A stretch of 64,000 bases of DNA from contig MU008167.1 of NCBI GenBank assembly GCA_010909165.1, forward strand, positions 1,104,001 through 1,168,000. Reading direction: 5' to 3'. The position numbers and the translations under genes are program-made. A model generated the notes under the pieces. It did no database searches, was not told the DNA's origin, and saw only the letters and a program-made list of their open reading frames with translations. Numbering within the stretch: the stretch's first letter is position 1; the number at the start of each line of letters is the position of its first letter. The DNA comes from Anthoceros angustus (lineage: Eukaryota > Streptophyta > Anthocerotopsida > Anthocerotales > Anthocerotaceae). Below are positions 7,513 to 17,826 of this stretch, piece by piece.

Positions 7513-10416
7513 ATGGCCGCCGAGGGGGACCGCGTGAGGGCCCGGGCGCGCGTCCAGGTGATGGCGCTCATGCACGAATGCAGACACAGTGCTGACTGGA
7601 AGTCCAAGCAGGAAAGCCTGCAGCGCGCTATGGACCTGGTGCTTCAGGAGGTGCCGGGGCAGCTCCCGGAACTGCTGCTACTTGTGCTGGAGGAGCTGCA
7701 AGGAGGCGGGTGGGAGCAGCGGAGGTATCTGGCAAAAGTGACGGAGCTGCTAGGGTTCAGGTTCTTGAATGAGGTGCCGGTCATGGTGCCGATCATGCTG
7801 CCGACACTGTTGCTGCTGCTGCGGGATCACGTTCCCGAGGTGGCGATGGAGGCCATTGTTGCAGCTCAGAAGCTCTCGAAACGCGGCTTCTGGGAGCTGG
7901 TTGTGCAGGAGAAGGAGGCCGGGAAGGTGGATGACTCGGTGGTGGAGGTCTGGCGGGGGATGGCTGTCGTGAAGGAGCTTGTGGCTCCCATGCTCGGCCC
8001 GGGTCATGATACCCGGGTGCGTACGCGTGCGGTTAAGTATTTCGAGCACCAGGCTTTGCTCTTCTCTCCGGATCCGGAGAGGTCCGGGAAGGAGGAGGAG
8101 TGTAGTGTGGCGTGGATCGAGGGCCGGGTGCACCCCGTGCTGGCTGTGAGCGAGTTAGGGCAAGAAGCTGTGCGGAGTGTGGATCTGCTGCTGGCCCTGC
8201 TGCGGGAGCCCGGGGCTTCCAAGTTGTCGTGTACTTTGGTGCTGGTGTTGTTTAACAGCTTGGAAAACATTGCCAGGAGGCGGCCGAGTTTGGTGAAAAC
8301 GATCGTGCCGGTGTTGATTGATTTGGCGCCCCGGTGTGATGGTTTGAAGGAGCACTTGGTTTCGGACGGTCTGATGCCGAACGTGGTGCGATGTCTTTGG
8401 ATCAATTTGAACCGCCTTCTCAGGTGTTGCCAGATGCATGCCGCAGACTTGCACAAGCGGTTGCTGCCGGTCGTGAAAGAGATGCAGTCGGATTTAATGC
8501 CTCGTCTAAGCCGGGGCCAGCGGGCGGAGAACGAGAAGGCTGGTATGGATCGGCGGGCAAGAGATGGGAGGTTGCCGGGATCTTCTTTTGCTAACCCGGT
8601 GCCGGAGCTTGGTCCTGCTGATGTGGATGGGGTGCGGAAGCGGACTTTCACGCAGGAGAATGGGGGCAGGGTTGAAGGAGTGGTTGATCGTGCTAAACGA
8701 TCAAAGCTGAGCCCCGGTGAGCAGGAGTTGGAGTCAGCGACCAAGCTTCAGCAGGTTGTGCGACCGGTTGCACAGGATGGTAGGATTCCTCATCAGGAGT
8801 CGATGGATGTGCTGCAGGAGCAGGTTGAACCGCAGCAGGAGCACATGCGGCCTCTGGAGCAGAGCCAACTCCAGCAGCTGATCGGCATGATCGCCGCAAT
8901 GTTGGCACGAGGAGAGCAAGGGGCGCAGTCATGTAAGATCCTGGTTGAAAGTCTCACCACAGACATGCTGGTCGACGTATGTATTGCGAATTTGGTTCAC
9001 CTGCCGGCAGTTCGTCCCTCGGAAGACCTATGTATTGCGAATTTGGCTCACTTGCCGGCAGCCCGTCCCTCGGAAGAAAATGATCCCGAACCCAGTGCCG
9101 CAGACAACACATCAGGGCCGGCTGGTGTGTTGCCTGCTGTTCCGGTTTTGGAGTCGCAGCATGCAGCACCGGAGGAGGAACTTCATGTTCTGGACGATGT
9201 GCCTGCTCCTACATCCGCAGGCATTACAAGACAAGCACTGCTGCCTCAGGCAGTGCTAGCAGACCACACAGCGAGCTCACCTGTGACAAGGAGCGAAGAA
9301 GTGAACAGCATGAGAGACCCGAGAGCCGCAACGGCCATAGCCACCGAAGCCACGACGGTGAGTGTCTCCAGAGACACAACACCTAGTAACGGGTCTCAGC
9401 CGGCAGCAGATCTGCCCAGAGCTAGGTTTGTCCCAATGAGGCTGGGGAGGGAACCAGCCTCAGGATCAGAAATCAAGGAGAAAGGCAGCGACAGTGAATC
9501 ACACCCCAGCCCTGCAGCACTTCCACCCAACAGCACATGGCAAGCAACAGCAGCAGCAGCTACAGCAACAACGGCAATTCGTTCAGATCCTGGAGGCGTC
9601 GAGGAAGACACTGGTAGCCAACCTGCAGTATCTACATTAGGAAATGGCCCCGAGCATGAAAGGGTGCCGGATAGTGGCAGCTCTCCCTCGGGAGATGTAC
9701 CTACAGATGAGCCACAAGATCTTGGCAAAGCATCACTTGAGCGCATTCGACAAAGCTACATGGCAACTTCAGGTGGTGGGGGCCTGCAGGCTGGTTTGAT
9801 TTTCCTTCTTGAAGGTAATGCTTCCTCGCTGGATTTCAAAGATTATTACGCGCGTCACGACGGACATGCTCTGGCCATGGACGTCCTTGCTCGCATATAC
9901 AGTGCATTCGGTGTCCGTGCGGCCCACGAGGCCTTCTTCGGAAAACTCTGCCATTGCATCTTGCACGCCTTCCCTCCAGACTCCCTGGTCCTCGCCAAGC
10001 TGTTGTTTGAGGCCCCGTTTGTTCCTACATACACACTCTCCCTCCTGGACCACCTTTGCCAATCCAAGGTCCGGGTTGGGCAGGGCCTGCACACTACCGG
10101 CCTGCCCGTCAGGCGGGATCATCCAGACGATCTCCGTCTACGGGACGAGTTTGTGCAGTTCGCGCTTCACTTCGCAGTTCACGAGATGACGGAGCTGAGA
10201 CTGGGCGCAATCGACTTGGTGGTCGAGGAGCTGTACCCTCTGCATCGTTTGTCAGCAAAGATCGAGGCCTTTGCGATGGACATGTTAGACCAATCGAAAG
10301 TGGTTTCGGAGAACCATGTTAGGACAGTCTCGCTGTTCCTGGCTCTTGGCAAGAAAAGGCCTGAGTTGTTGTGCCATCTGTTCGCAATTTACGGCAACGC
10401 TCCGGTACGCAAATAA
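7513..10416 (+). CDS. Symplekin/Pta1-like protein, C-terminally truncated paralogue
   Basis: A single uninterrupted frame of 967 residues from ATG 7513; the preceding in-frame TTG at 7501 is not taken as the start. It is colinear with the full symplekin at 20629. The N-terminal HEAT-like region has the same blocks ('NEVPVMVPIMLPTLLLLLRD', 'LGQEAVRSVDLLLALLRE', 'VLVLFNSLENIARRRPS'), followed by a divergent low-complexity middle and a matching helical region ('FALHFAVHEMTELRLGAIDL'). The protein stops at 'LCHLFAIYGNAPVRK', where the other copy continues for about 290 residues including the Symplekin C-terminal domain. Symplekin is the scaffold of the mRNA 3'-end cleavage and polyadenylation complex. 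The truncated product might keep N-terminal contacts only. Residues around 490-525 hold a 17-residue direct duplication. No introns are evident. It could be a functional paralogue or a decaying copy. Confidence 0.8.
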   Translation: MAAEGDRVRARARVQVMALMHECRHSADWKSKQESLQRAMDLVLQEVPGQLPELLLLVLEELQGGGWEQRRYLAKVTELLGFRFLNEVPVMVPIMLPTLLLLLRDHVPEVAMEAIVAAQKLSKRGFWELVVQEKEAGKVDDSVVEVWRGMAVVKELVAPMLGPGHDTRVRTRAVKYFEHQALLFSPDPERSGKEEECSVAWIEGRVHPVLAVSELGQEAVRSVDLLLALLREPGASKLSCTLVLVLFNSLENIARRRPSLVKTIVPVLIDLAPRCDGLKEHLVSDGLMPNVVRCLWINLNRLLRCCQMHAADLHKRLLPVVKEMQSDLMPRLSRGQRAENEKAGMDRRARDGRLPGSSFANPVPELGPADVDGVRKRTFTQENGGRVEGVVDRAKRSKLSPGEQELESATKLQQVVRPVAQDGRIPHQESMDVLQEQVEPQQEHMRPLEQSQLQQLIGMIAAMLARGEQGAQSCKILVESLTTDMLVDVCIANLVHLPAVRPSEDLCIANLAHLPAARPSEENDPEPSAADNTSGPAGVLPAVPVLESQHAAPEEELHVLDDVPAPTSAGITRQALLPQAVLADHTASSPVTRSEEVNSMRDPRAATAIATEATTVSVSRDTTPSNGSQPAADLPRARFVPMRLGREPASGSEIKEKGSDSESHPSPAALPPNSTWQATAAAATATTAIRSDPGGVEEDTGSQPAVSTLGNGPEHERVPDSGSSPSGDVPTDEPQDLGKASLERIRQSYMATSGGGGLQAGLIFLLEGNASSLDFKDYYARHDGHALAMDVLARIYSAFGVRAAHEAFFGKLCHCILHAFPPDSLVLAKLLFEAPFVPTYTLSLLDHLCQSKVRVGQGLHTTGLPVRRDHPDDLRLRDEFVQFALHFAVHEMTELRLGAIDLVVEELYPLHRLSAKIEAFAMDMLDQSKVVSENHVRTVSLFLALGKKRPELLCHLFAIYGNAPVRK
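8980..9081 (+). repeat. 51-bp in-frame tandem duplication inside the symplekin paralogue
   Basis: The segment encoding 'CIANLVHLPAVRPSED' is followed at once by 'LCIANLAHLPAARPSEE', a 17-codon direct repeat. The full-length homologue has one corresponding block ('VVANMMYLPTRP'), so the duplication arose in this copy. Confidence 0.8.
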
Positions 10417-10851
10417 AACGAAAATTACTGAGGTTGTGAGCGTCATCGGTAGAGGACCGACTGTGTCTGTCCTGAGGAGAATTATAAACTATTATCGACA
10501 TGCACCGGGTGCCAACAATTGATAAGGCTATGGACAATCCAAAGGCTAAAAGGGAGATAATGAGGGGCAGGGAAGGACAAAGGAAAAAAAATAGGAACTG
10601 ATGCGGGGCAGGGAAGGGAAAAAGAAGGTGATGAGGGGCAGGGAAGGGAAAAGTTAAAAGGGAGAGAAGGAAAAAGGGGGAAAAGGGGAGCTGATGAGGG
10701 GCAGGGAAGGGAAAAGTTCAAAGGGAGCTGGTAAGAGGCAGGGAAGGAAAAAGAGAGCTTCGGAATGGACAGCCTACTTCTGACACATGTTTCGAAAGTA
10801 CCGTTCTATTTGGGTGGATTGGGAGCTGGCTGACTTGTGCAACATTTTTGG
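10417..10851. other. Intergenic region with purine-rich imperfect repeats
   Basis: This lies between the converging symplekin paralogue (+) and VTT gene (-). At 10559-10745 the motif 'gatgaggggcagggaaggg' recurs about five times with variable A/G-rich spacers. No gene is seen. The rest is probably 3' untranslated sequence of the two genes. Confidence 0.6.
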
Positions 10852-12190
10852 TTAGCTTTCGTGTTCCCCTTTCCCAGCAAGCAGAGGGGGAAGAATGGAC
10901 ATGATGCCGATGAAGAAAAGCGTTGCCAGCGTCTTGAAGTCGTAAAGTTCCGCGAAGGAATGGAGCTCTCCTAAGGAGAGACCAGCCTGTTGGGACATGG
11001 CGGTAGTGATGCAGGGTTAGTGATAGGCACGGCGGGTGAAAGGCAGCAGGAAAGGGAAGGCAGAAAAGAGGGGGCAAGTAAATTACTTACCCTCACGGTG
11101 ACGAAGGCAGCAGGAATGAGGCCGATGAAGGTTGCCAGGAAGAAGGTTGAGTAAGGGATGCCCACGATGGGAGATGCAACGTTGATGAAAGTGTTAGGAA
11201 GAGTCGGTGTTATGCGTAGGAATAGCATGTAGTTGAGGAGGCTGCTCTTCCTCTTGGAGACCTGGAAGGAAGGCAGTTTTGGAGATATGTGAGGCTCATG
11301 CAACAATGAGTCGAAAGGAAGGGGAGAATGAGTGAGCAACAGGACTAGGGGAAAGAGTGATGAACCTCGTCCCGAAAGAACTGAAGCTTGTCAGGCCACA
11401 TCCAGAATGCGATAGGCCTCCCAATGTGCACAGACAGGTAGTAGCAGGCTGAAGCTCCAGCCGTGGCTGTGATGACCACCAGAACAAGACCCGGTACAAC
11501 ACCGAATAGGGCTCCAGCAAGCAACGACATGAAGATGGTGCCGGGGATCATGAAAGTCTGCATGAAGACATACGTGACGAAGTACCCCAGCACCACCTGT
11601 GCAGTGTAGTCCTCAGAATAAGCTGCCAAGTAGTCCCTACAGTGTGGTCACAACAGCTCACTGTCAAAAAACCACAACTCACAGTATAATGCTCATACAT
11701 TACTCCTGCACAGTTCAGGTCTTTCGTTCTCCAACGCATGCACAGTTTAGGTCTCCGTTCTTGAACAAAGAGTTCTGCATACACACCGTCAACTCGATTG
11801 AACAACATCAAAAGTGCCAGCCAGCTTGAAGGCTTTGCTTCTCTTCCACTACTAGTATCTTAACGCTGGAAAAACATTCAAGCACATCCAAACACATCTG
11901 GTTGCGCCTCCGTACCTGAGACTACGAAGCTCATCGATCGTGCTTGGGAATTTTAGCCGGCTGTAGTCGACAGACGGCATGGTGAAGTAAATCGCGGACA
12001 AAAGAAGCGCGTAGGCCAGAAACAGTGAAGAGACTGCCAGCAATTCCTTGTGAGTCAGAGGACTGCTACTCTTCTTCTGCTGCCGGCCACTGACTCTGGC
12101 CTTCAAATCGGCCTCCAAATTTCTCTCTTCCTCCATCTCATCTCTGCCCGATGTGGTTGCAGCTGCCGGAAATCTGCTCCTTTCAGTCAT
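10852..12190 (-). CDS. VTT/DedA-family (TMEM41-like) integral membrane protein
   Basis: Four exons, complement(join(10852..10986, 11091..11261, 11366..11636, 11916..12190)), all with GT-AG introns and consistent phases, give 283 residues. A charged N-terminus is followed by membrane segment 1 ('LLAVSSLFLAYALLLSAIYF'), then 'LRSLRDYLAAYSEDY'. The VTT core has 'FVTYVFMQTFMIPGTIFMSL', a glycine-rich 'AGALFGVVPG' and 'LRITPTLPNTFINVASPIVG', and the C-terminal part has 'AGLSLGELHSFAELYDFKTL' plus a last hydrophobic helix. This order and length match the plant SNARE-associated/TMEM41 group, ER proteins related to TMEM41B and VMP1, which act in lipid scrambling and autophagosome formation in animals. 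The role here is inferred from the family. It converges with the symplekin paralogue and its start is the first ATG of exon 1. Confidence 0.88.
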
Positions 12191-12510
12191 CTTGTTTCAG
12201 CCAGTCCCACGTTAACACACCACACTTGTTATGGAGAGGACAACCTCCCTGCTCAACCCCAACCCCGAATCTTGCTCAGCAGGCATGGCGATCGGCCTGC
12301 TGCCGCTCCACGGAATAAGACCTCTTGCTCCTCCTGCCCTCAAGGACAAGGTCACCGTGGGGACAGTGTTGTCCATGCTCTTGCATGCCCGCAGATCTAA
12401 GATGGGAATCATACTCCTCCTCACAATCATATTCCCTTTAACTTCTTCATCTCCTTGTAGTAAATTTCGTTTCAAGTTTCACACGTAGCAGGGACATTGC
12501 TAATTTTGGC
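12191..12510. other. Upstream region of the VTT gene
   Basis: About 320 bp before the minus-strand ATG at 12190. The open frames here are short and in conflicting directions. Probably promoter and 5' leader, with no other feature recognised. Confidence 0.4.
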
Positions 12511-12513
12511 CGA

Positions 12514-13170
12514 ATGTAACAGCTCCAAACCTCCAAAGAAGTAAGGGCACTTGTGAAATAAAGATAGACCGGTGAAAAGTTGAAAGAGATAAAAGATTAA
12601 TTAAGTAGCTACTATATTAAGAAGAAGAGAGGAATTGTTGCAACCACTCTGCCTAGAGAGGACTCTTAGTGATCAATCTCCAAGAATCTCCTGAGTTAGT
12701 AGCTGCCAAGTTGAGGTGAGTCTGAGATATATATAAGAGCTAGAGCAAGAGTGTTCGGTTCATTGCGTACAGCAAGTTTTGTGTTGAGAGAGCTGTGGAA
12801 AGCCTAGCTAGTGAGCTTGTCCTTGAGTCAAGTGTAGTAGCCAGTTGGGCGTACAAAACTAGATTTAAGTGATTTAAGTGTTTATTCAGTGAATAAAGAG
12901 CAGCATCTCCAGGAGGTTGTCACGCAAGTGCATCTCGAGGAGGTTGTCACGCAAGTGCAGTAGCTAGTATAACCAAACTTGTCACGCAAGTGCAGTAGCT
13001 AGCATAACCAAACTTGTCACAAGTGCAGTAGCTAGTCTAACCAAACTTGTCACGCAAGTGCAGTAGCTAGTATAACTAAACTTGTCACGCAAGTACAGTA
13101 GCTAGTATAACCAAACTTGTCACCCAAGTGCAGTAGCTAGTATAACCAAACTTGTCACCCAAGTGCCTAA
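12514..13170 (+). mobile_element. LTR-like element with internal 36-bp tandem repeats
   Basis: Similar to 28961-29870: shared blocks include 'gaggaattg', 'gaggactcttagtgatcaat', 'gatatatataagagctagag' (TATA-like), 'gtgttgagagagctgtgga', 'gctagtgagcttgtccttga' and 'gtgaataaagag' (poly-A-like). This order, promoter then transcript start then AATAAA, is the layout of an LTR. From about 12905 to 13165 a unit of about 36 bp containing 'cttgtcacgcaagtgcagtag' and 'ctagtataaccaaa' is repeated about seven times. No gag or pol follows, so it is probably a solo LTR or TRIM remnant. Confidence 0.55.
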
Positions 13171-13790
13171 CCATGCTAAGTAGCCACTAAGTAGCCACAT
13201 AGGCTCTACGTAGAAGGCAAAAAGTGACCAGGCCACTAAACCTACAGGCTTGGTCAGGGGCAGGCAACAAAGCAAGAGCTTAAGGCCTGCTAATAGCCAC
13301 CTTGTCAAAATTGGTGAAGGCCCAAAATCAAATTTGGCACCCACTAGTCACCATCCCATCGTTGCTGAAAACGCGCCAGGTATGAAGAAGAGCCCTCCTG
13401 ACCAGCATCCTCACACTCATCTCCTAGATAGGGCTCACTCTTCACTTCGAAAGACTCACCAAAACAAATGCTGCTATCACAATGATCTGAGGGCTTAACC
13501 CTGTCAAAAGCAATGGTATCCGGATAGGATTGCACTAGCTGGCGGATGCACACAGCCATGAGAAGTTGAGCCAAAGTGCACAAGTTGCAAAAAGTCTCCA
13601 TCAATTCCTGCGTCCACACCACAGAGGCAAACCGAACCATATGACTACCTTGTAAAACTGGCGAGGCCAGCCCACAACTTGTTTGCTTGCATGGACGTGA
13701 TAGAGCATTGCTAGTCAATCCTTCGAATAGGGCAAAGCGCGGGTGTAGACAAGGAGAGAACTGTGGACTCCCCCTTAGGAAGGTAATAGC
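13170..13790. other. Unassigned transposon-like interval
   Basis: A minus-strand frame here ('CNLCTLAQLLMAVCIRQLVQ', 'SYPDTIAFDRVKPSDHCDSS') looks like decayed coding sequence but matches no family I know. It lies between LTR-like sequence and the tandem array and is probably part of the same transposon as 13.8-14.5 kb. Confidence 0.3.
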
Positions 13791-14640
13791 CGGATTTTTT
13801 TTTTTTGGTTTTTCTTTAGTGTGTGTGTGAAAATAAGGCGGAAAAGGGGAAATAAGGTTGAAGAGGGGGAATTGCGATGGACAAGGGGACGGGATGCGAC
13901 CGGGTCGGACACACGGGATGCTCCAGAGGAGGCCACTCCGGACTAGACTCGGGCAGCCACTCGGACTAGACTCGAGGCAGCCACTCCGGACTAGGCCACT
14001 CGGACTAAACTCGGGCAGCCACTCCGAGCAGCCACTCGGACTAAACTCGGGCGAGCCACTCGGAGCAGCCACTCGGACTAAACTCGAGGCGAGCCACTCG
14101 GGCGAGCCACTCGGACTAAACTCCGAGGCAGCCACTCGGGCAGCCACTCCGGACTAAACTCCGAGGCAGCCACTCGGGCGAGCCACTCGGACTAAACTCG
14201 GGAGCCACTCGAGCAGGCCACTCGGGCAGCCACTCGAGCAGCCACTCCGAGCAGCCACTCGAGCGAGCCACTGGACTAAACTCTGGAGCAGGCCACTTCG
14301 GACTAAACTCTGGAGCAGGCCACTCCGGACTAAACTCTGGAGCAGGCCACTCCGGACTAAACTCCGGAGTAGGTCACGGTAAGTTCGATAGAAAAGGTAA
14401 CTGCGGAAAAGGGGTGGAGCATAATAGGCAAGTGGGCCACGTGTACCGTGCCGAGAGGAGGACGCAGGGGACCAGGACTGCAGAGTTGTCAGCGGCCGAT
14501 ATAGGCAGGTAACCACGACCCAAGGACATGCGCCAAGAAGGCAGCGGCATAAAGTTAGAGTACACGATGCAGGACTCTGGCAGTTGCTGGCAGCGAAAGG
14601 ACGTCTTCCCGCGCATCAGTTACGCCCGACCCCTACTAGA
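13760..14640 (-). mobile_element. Transposon segment with tandem array, inverted relative to 6.15-6.57 kb
   Basis: The edges match the reverse complement of the 6.1-6.6 kb region: 'gtggactcccccttaggaag' at 13772 and the 'ccacgtgtaccgtgccgag' to 'gcgaaaggacgtcttcc' block at 14437-14610. The interior (about 13920-14370) is an imperfect tandem array of 'gcagccactcggactaaactcggg'-type units of about 24-30 bp. The minus-strand 'SPSGCSEWLPEFSPSG' frames are products of this repeat, not a protein gene. Confidence 0.6.
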
Positions 14641-15560
14641 AATGGTAGCCCATGTTATACTTTATGTTAAGTTTTGGACCCCTCGATGTAACACTTATGT
14701 TGCAATTTTAGGGTCTTGTAACACTTTTTGGGCCTCTTGTTACACTTTGGCTTGGAAATCAAACCAGAGCGTTTGTTGTGACCATGTTGCAATGGTGTTG
14801 CAATTATGTTGAGATGAAGTGAGAGGTGCTTTTGTCCTCTCTCAAGATTGCAACATATAAAGTGTTATGCCACATAGCTATGCAAAGGAGGCAAAATAGA
14901 AAGAGAATAACAACCACAGGGAGAGAGATAGAGTTACTGGTTACTGTCATGTAGGAAAAGCAAGAGGGGAAGAATAAAATAGTAGTGTCAAAGGGGAGCT
15001 CATTGTCACAGTCATGTTGCAACACAAAGAAGAAAAATTATAAAATGGGTGTCACACTGGAGCATTAACTAGGAGTGTGAGGTAAAAAGAGAGACCAAAG
15101 GCAAGTTGTTAAGATGGTGAGAGAAGGTGGAGAAGAGAATCACAAACTTAACTCCAAGCTAACAAACTTAATGCTAAGCTCTTAATGGTGAGGTGTAAGG
15201 TCAACAGACCATTTGCATGTTGTTAAGATGGTGAGAGAAGGTGGAGAAGAGTATCACAAACTTAACACCAAGCCAACTAACTTAATGAGTGTTCCAAATG
15301 GAAAGTGTTCCATGAAATTGTATCAAAGGATTGTAACATAAGCAGGTTTGCACAGTATATGTTTGAAATCATAAACAATGCTTGTGAGAGAGAGGGTGTA
15401 CTTAGGAAGGTGAGGTGATGAGGGAGAGAGTCAGGTTCGTGTTAAGATGGTGCCAAAATGAGAAGGGAATAGTGTTAAACTTAATACCAAGCCTACATAG
15501 CTTGTTGCAATTTGGAGCAACGACTGTAACACGAGTTGTCATTTCTAATAGGGGACGCTT
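14640..15560. mobile_element. Non-coding transposon-like sequence with a duplicated ~105-bp block
   Basis: Low-complexity sequence with many 'tgttgcaa', 'tgtaaca' and 'gttaag' words. The block 'caagttgttaagatggtgagagaaggtgg...cacaaacttaac' at 15100-15180 recurs at 15216-15290 with slight changes. No reading frame is credible. It ends where the gag-like frame begins. Confidence 0.4.
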
Positions 15561-15639
15561 CGACGCTGAGAGAAGACCATCCTCTCGGCCGACTTCTTGA
15601 CAGTTTTCACAGTCGCTCGCGCTTAGACATCCCGCCCTT

Positions 15640-17770
15640 TGGTGCCTTCTCTTCCGACGCCCAAGCCTAGCGCCGAGCGGTCTTCGCCTTCGAACAACAC
15701 GCTCATCACTTCGGAACTCGGCAGGAGCATTCTTGCCCACCATACCTCAGCGGTTGATCAAGTGGAGCGCAAGTATATGACCCAAGAAGGCGGTAGAATT
15801 CTGGGAACCCTGGCGCATGGTGAAGAAGAACATCGTGACAAGGCGCTACCCAGATTTTGGCCCCTGGCTGGCCGAGGCGGAGGAGCTGGTGCAGGAGTGG
15901 CACCTCAACATTTTTCAGGCAGTATGGACCTTCGACAGCGTTCCGCTAGTCCGGGAATACGCCCGGAAGATGTTGGCTGCAGCTACCGAGGCTGTCCGCT
16001 CTAAGAGCTTGCAGGAGGACCCGAGGAGACGGACCGTGGAGGTCCTTAGGGCAATCTACGATCGCCCAGCAAAGGAGGTAGGGGGCGTAGTACCGGAGCC
16101 CCTGAAGGTGAAAGGGAAGGTGGAAGCTACCAAGGTGGCGCTCCTGAGGCCGGGGACGCAGCGGTCCTCCAATGGATGGCTTATGTCGGACCTGCTAGAC
16201 CGACGGGTGACGGCAGTGGCGAAAATTATCGTCCACTGGAACATGCTTACCAAGGTGTCTAGACCACCTTGGTGACAATCTGTTGGTCCTCATGCATGCC
16301 CTTCAGAGAGGCAAGAGGGCGGATTGGGGGCGAATCATCTTCGCCCATATTGCTCAGGAGTCGAGGAAGCTGCGGAACGAGAGGTCACCCCCGTCGGCGT
16401 TGTCTCCGTTCATCGTCCATGTATGGGGACACCTCAACCTTCTGAAGGAAGAGGAGGAGGAACGAGTGCTCCGGAGGGGGCTGGCGACCCTACCGAAGGC
16501 AGAACGGGAGGAAGGAGCGCAGGAACCGGATGGCCGCCCACCCAAGGCAAGATGCACCCAGGAGGAAGAAGATTGGGAGGTAATTCCGGACTCCATACGT
16601 CTGGAAAGGACCCCCTCTCCTCCAAGGGAAGTATGGGAGGATATTCCCGCTTCCCTCCTCTTGGTTCCCCCACCAGAGCAGCCATCCCGGGGAGCTACTA
16701 CGACGGAATGGAGTTGGTGACCGTAGCCCCAGTGGCCCCACAACCTGCTCCGGACCAGGCTGCTGAGCCCCGATGAACCAGGAGGGAGGCGAAGAAGAGG
16801 AAGCAAGTGCCCAACCCCACCGCCCCAAGGACAGCTCCGGTGCCCTTACCCTTGCCGACGGAGTGGCAGGAGGCGGAAGAGGCAGTAAGAAGGGTGGAAC
16901 GGGATGCCACCCAAGGCGCCGGGGGTCATTGGCAGCAACCCCTGCCAGGAGTTGGAAGGCCAGAAAGGGACTCTAGAGCTGCGACTCCGGATAGTAGAAG
17001 AGGGGAATGGCCTCCTCCAAGGGTGAATCGAAGATCATGAGCGGGAGATAGAGCGACTCCAGCCCTGCTGGAGGGCGGAAGAGGGTCGCCGGTGCAGCAA
17101 GGAGCAAGACATTGTCGAGCTTGAAAGAGAGCTGAATGATACTAGGCGTCGGGCGGAACTACCCAGGCGGTTGGAGCAGGACATGGCGGCCCTGAATAAG
17201 AAAATGACAGAGTAGGAGAGGGCTCTAAAGGAAGAGCAGAAGCTGCTGATCTGAACTGGTCCATGGCCGGAAAGTTGGCAGAGCTGCAAAAGCAGCAAGA
17301 GGAGGAGCACGCCAAGGAGAAGCAACGACTCCACGAAGTGGCGGAAGCCGCCTTAACGGCTTCATGAGACGCGGCCCGGACCAGATTGGACGACCTCGCA
17401 ATGGGAATGGCGCAGCAAGCAACCAGACGCCTCACTACTGTGAGAATCTCGCGGAGTATCAGTGCCCACGCCCATGTGGAGGAGGCCATCCAACAGTCGA
17501 CTCGATTGCCAGATATCACGCGGAGCTCCCGGGCGAGGGAGCGACACCACGCGGCCGAGATTGAAGGACCGCTCGAGGAGTCGGAGGGGGCTTGGAGAGA
17601 CAAAGGCCTAGGGGAGAGCGCAGCCACATGGAATCTGGGAGCCCTGTTCAGGGATTAGAGCAGCAGCAAGGAGGCCCCAGAGGAGGAACGTCGACCGGAG
17701 GAGGGTGGAGCGGCGGAGATCACAAGACCCGAGGTAGGTCCATTGCACCCAACGCTAGGAGAGGAAGAGA
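15640..17770 (+). mobile_element. Gag-like transposon polyprotein, frame-broken, best-preserved copy
   Basis: From about 15790 the frame gives 'VKKNIVTRRYPDFGPWLAEA', 'VQEWHLNIFQAVWTFDSVPL', 'EDPRRRTVEVLRAIYDRP' and 'NGWLMSDLLDRRVTAVAKII' up to 16275. A second frame (16283-16720) continues with 'LMHALQRGKRADWGRIIFAH' and 'SPFIVHVWGHLNLLKEEEEE'. Proline- and glutamate-rich coiled-coil-like frames then run to about 17660 with several shifts. A globular N-part plus charged coiled coil resembles plant putative transposon/gag proteins of retroelements (inference). Two decayed copies occur inverted at 4.4-6.0 kb. No RT or transposase domain is seen. Confidence 0.5.
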
Positions 17771-17826
17771 GTGATATTTTAAAATAAATAATAGATTGAA
17801 TTGCTAACTGTTTCTGACTTTGGCAG

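Noticed and set aside
8004-8744. 246-codon minus-strand frame inside the symplekin paralogue
   Set aside because: It is the antisense shadow of a GC-rich coding region. The plus frame has clear homology and the minus product is Ser/Arg-rich without family resemblance.
12905-13165. Regular direct repeats that could be taken for a CRISPR array
   Set aside because: The ~36-bp units are contiguous with no unique spacers, sit in plant DNA inside an LTR-like element, and have no cas genes.
16283-16828. Overlapping frames on both strands (up to 150 codons) as separate host genes
   Set aside because: They lie in the proline/glutamate-rich tail of the gag-like transposon. Strong composition bias keeps several frames open.
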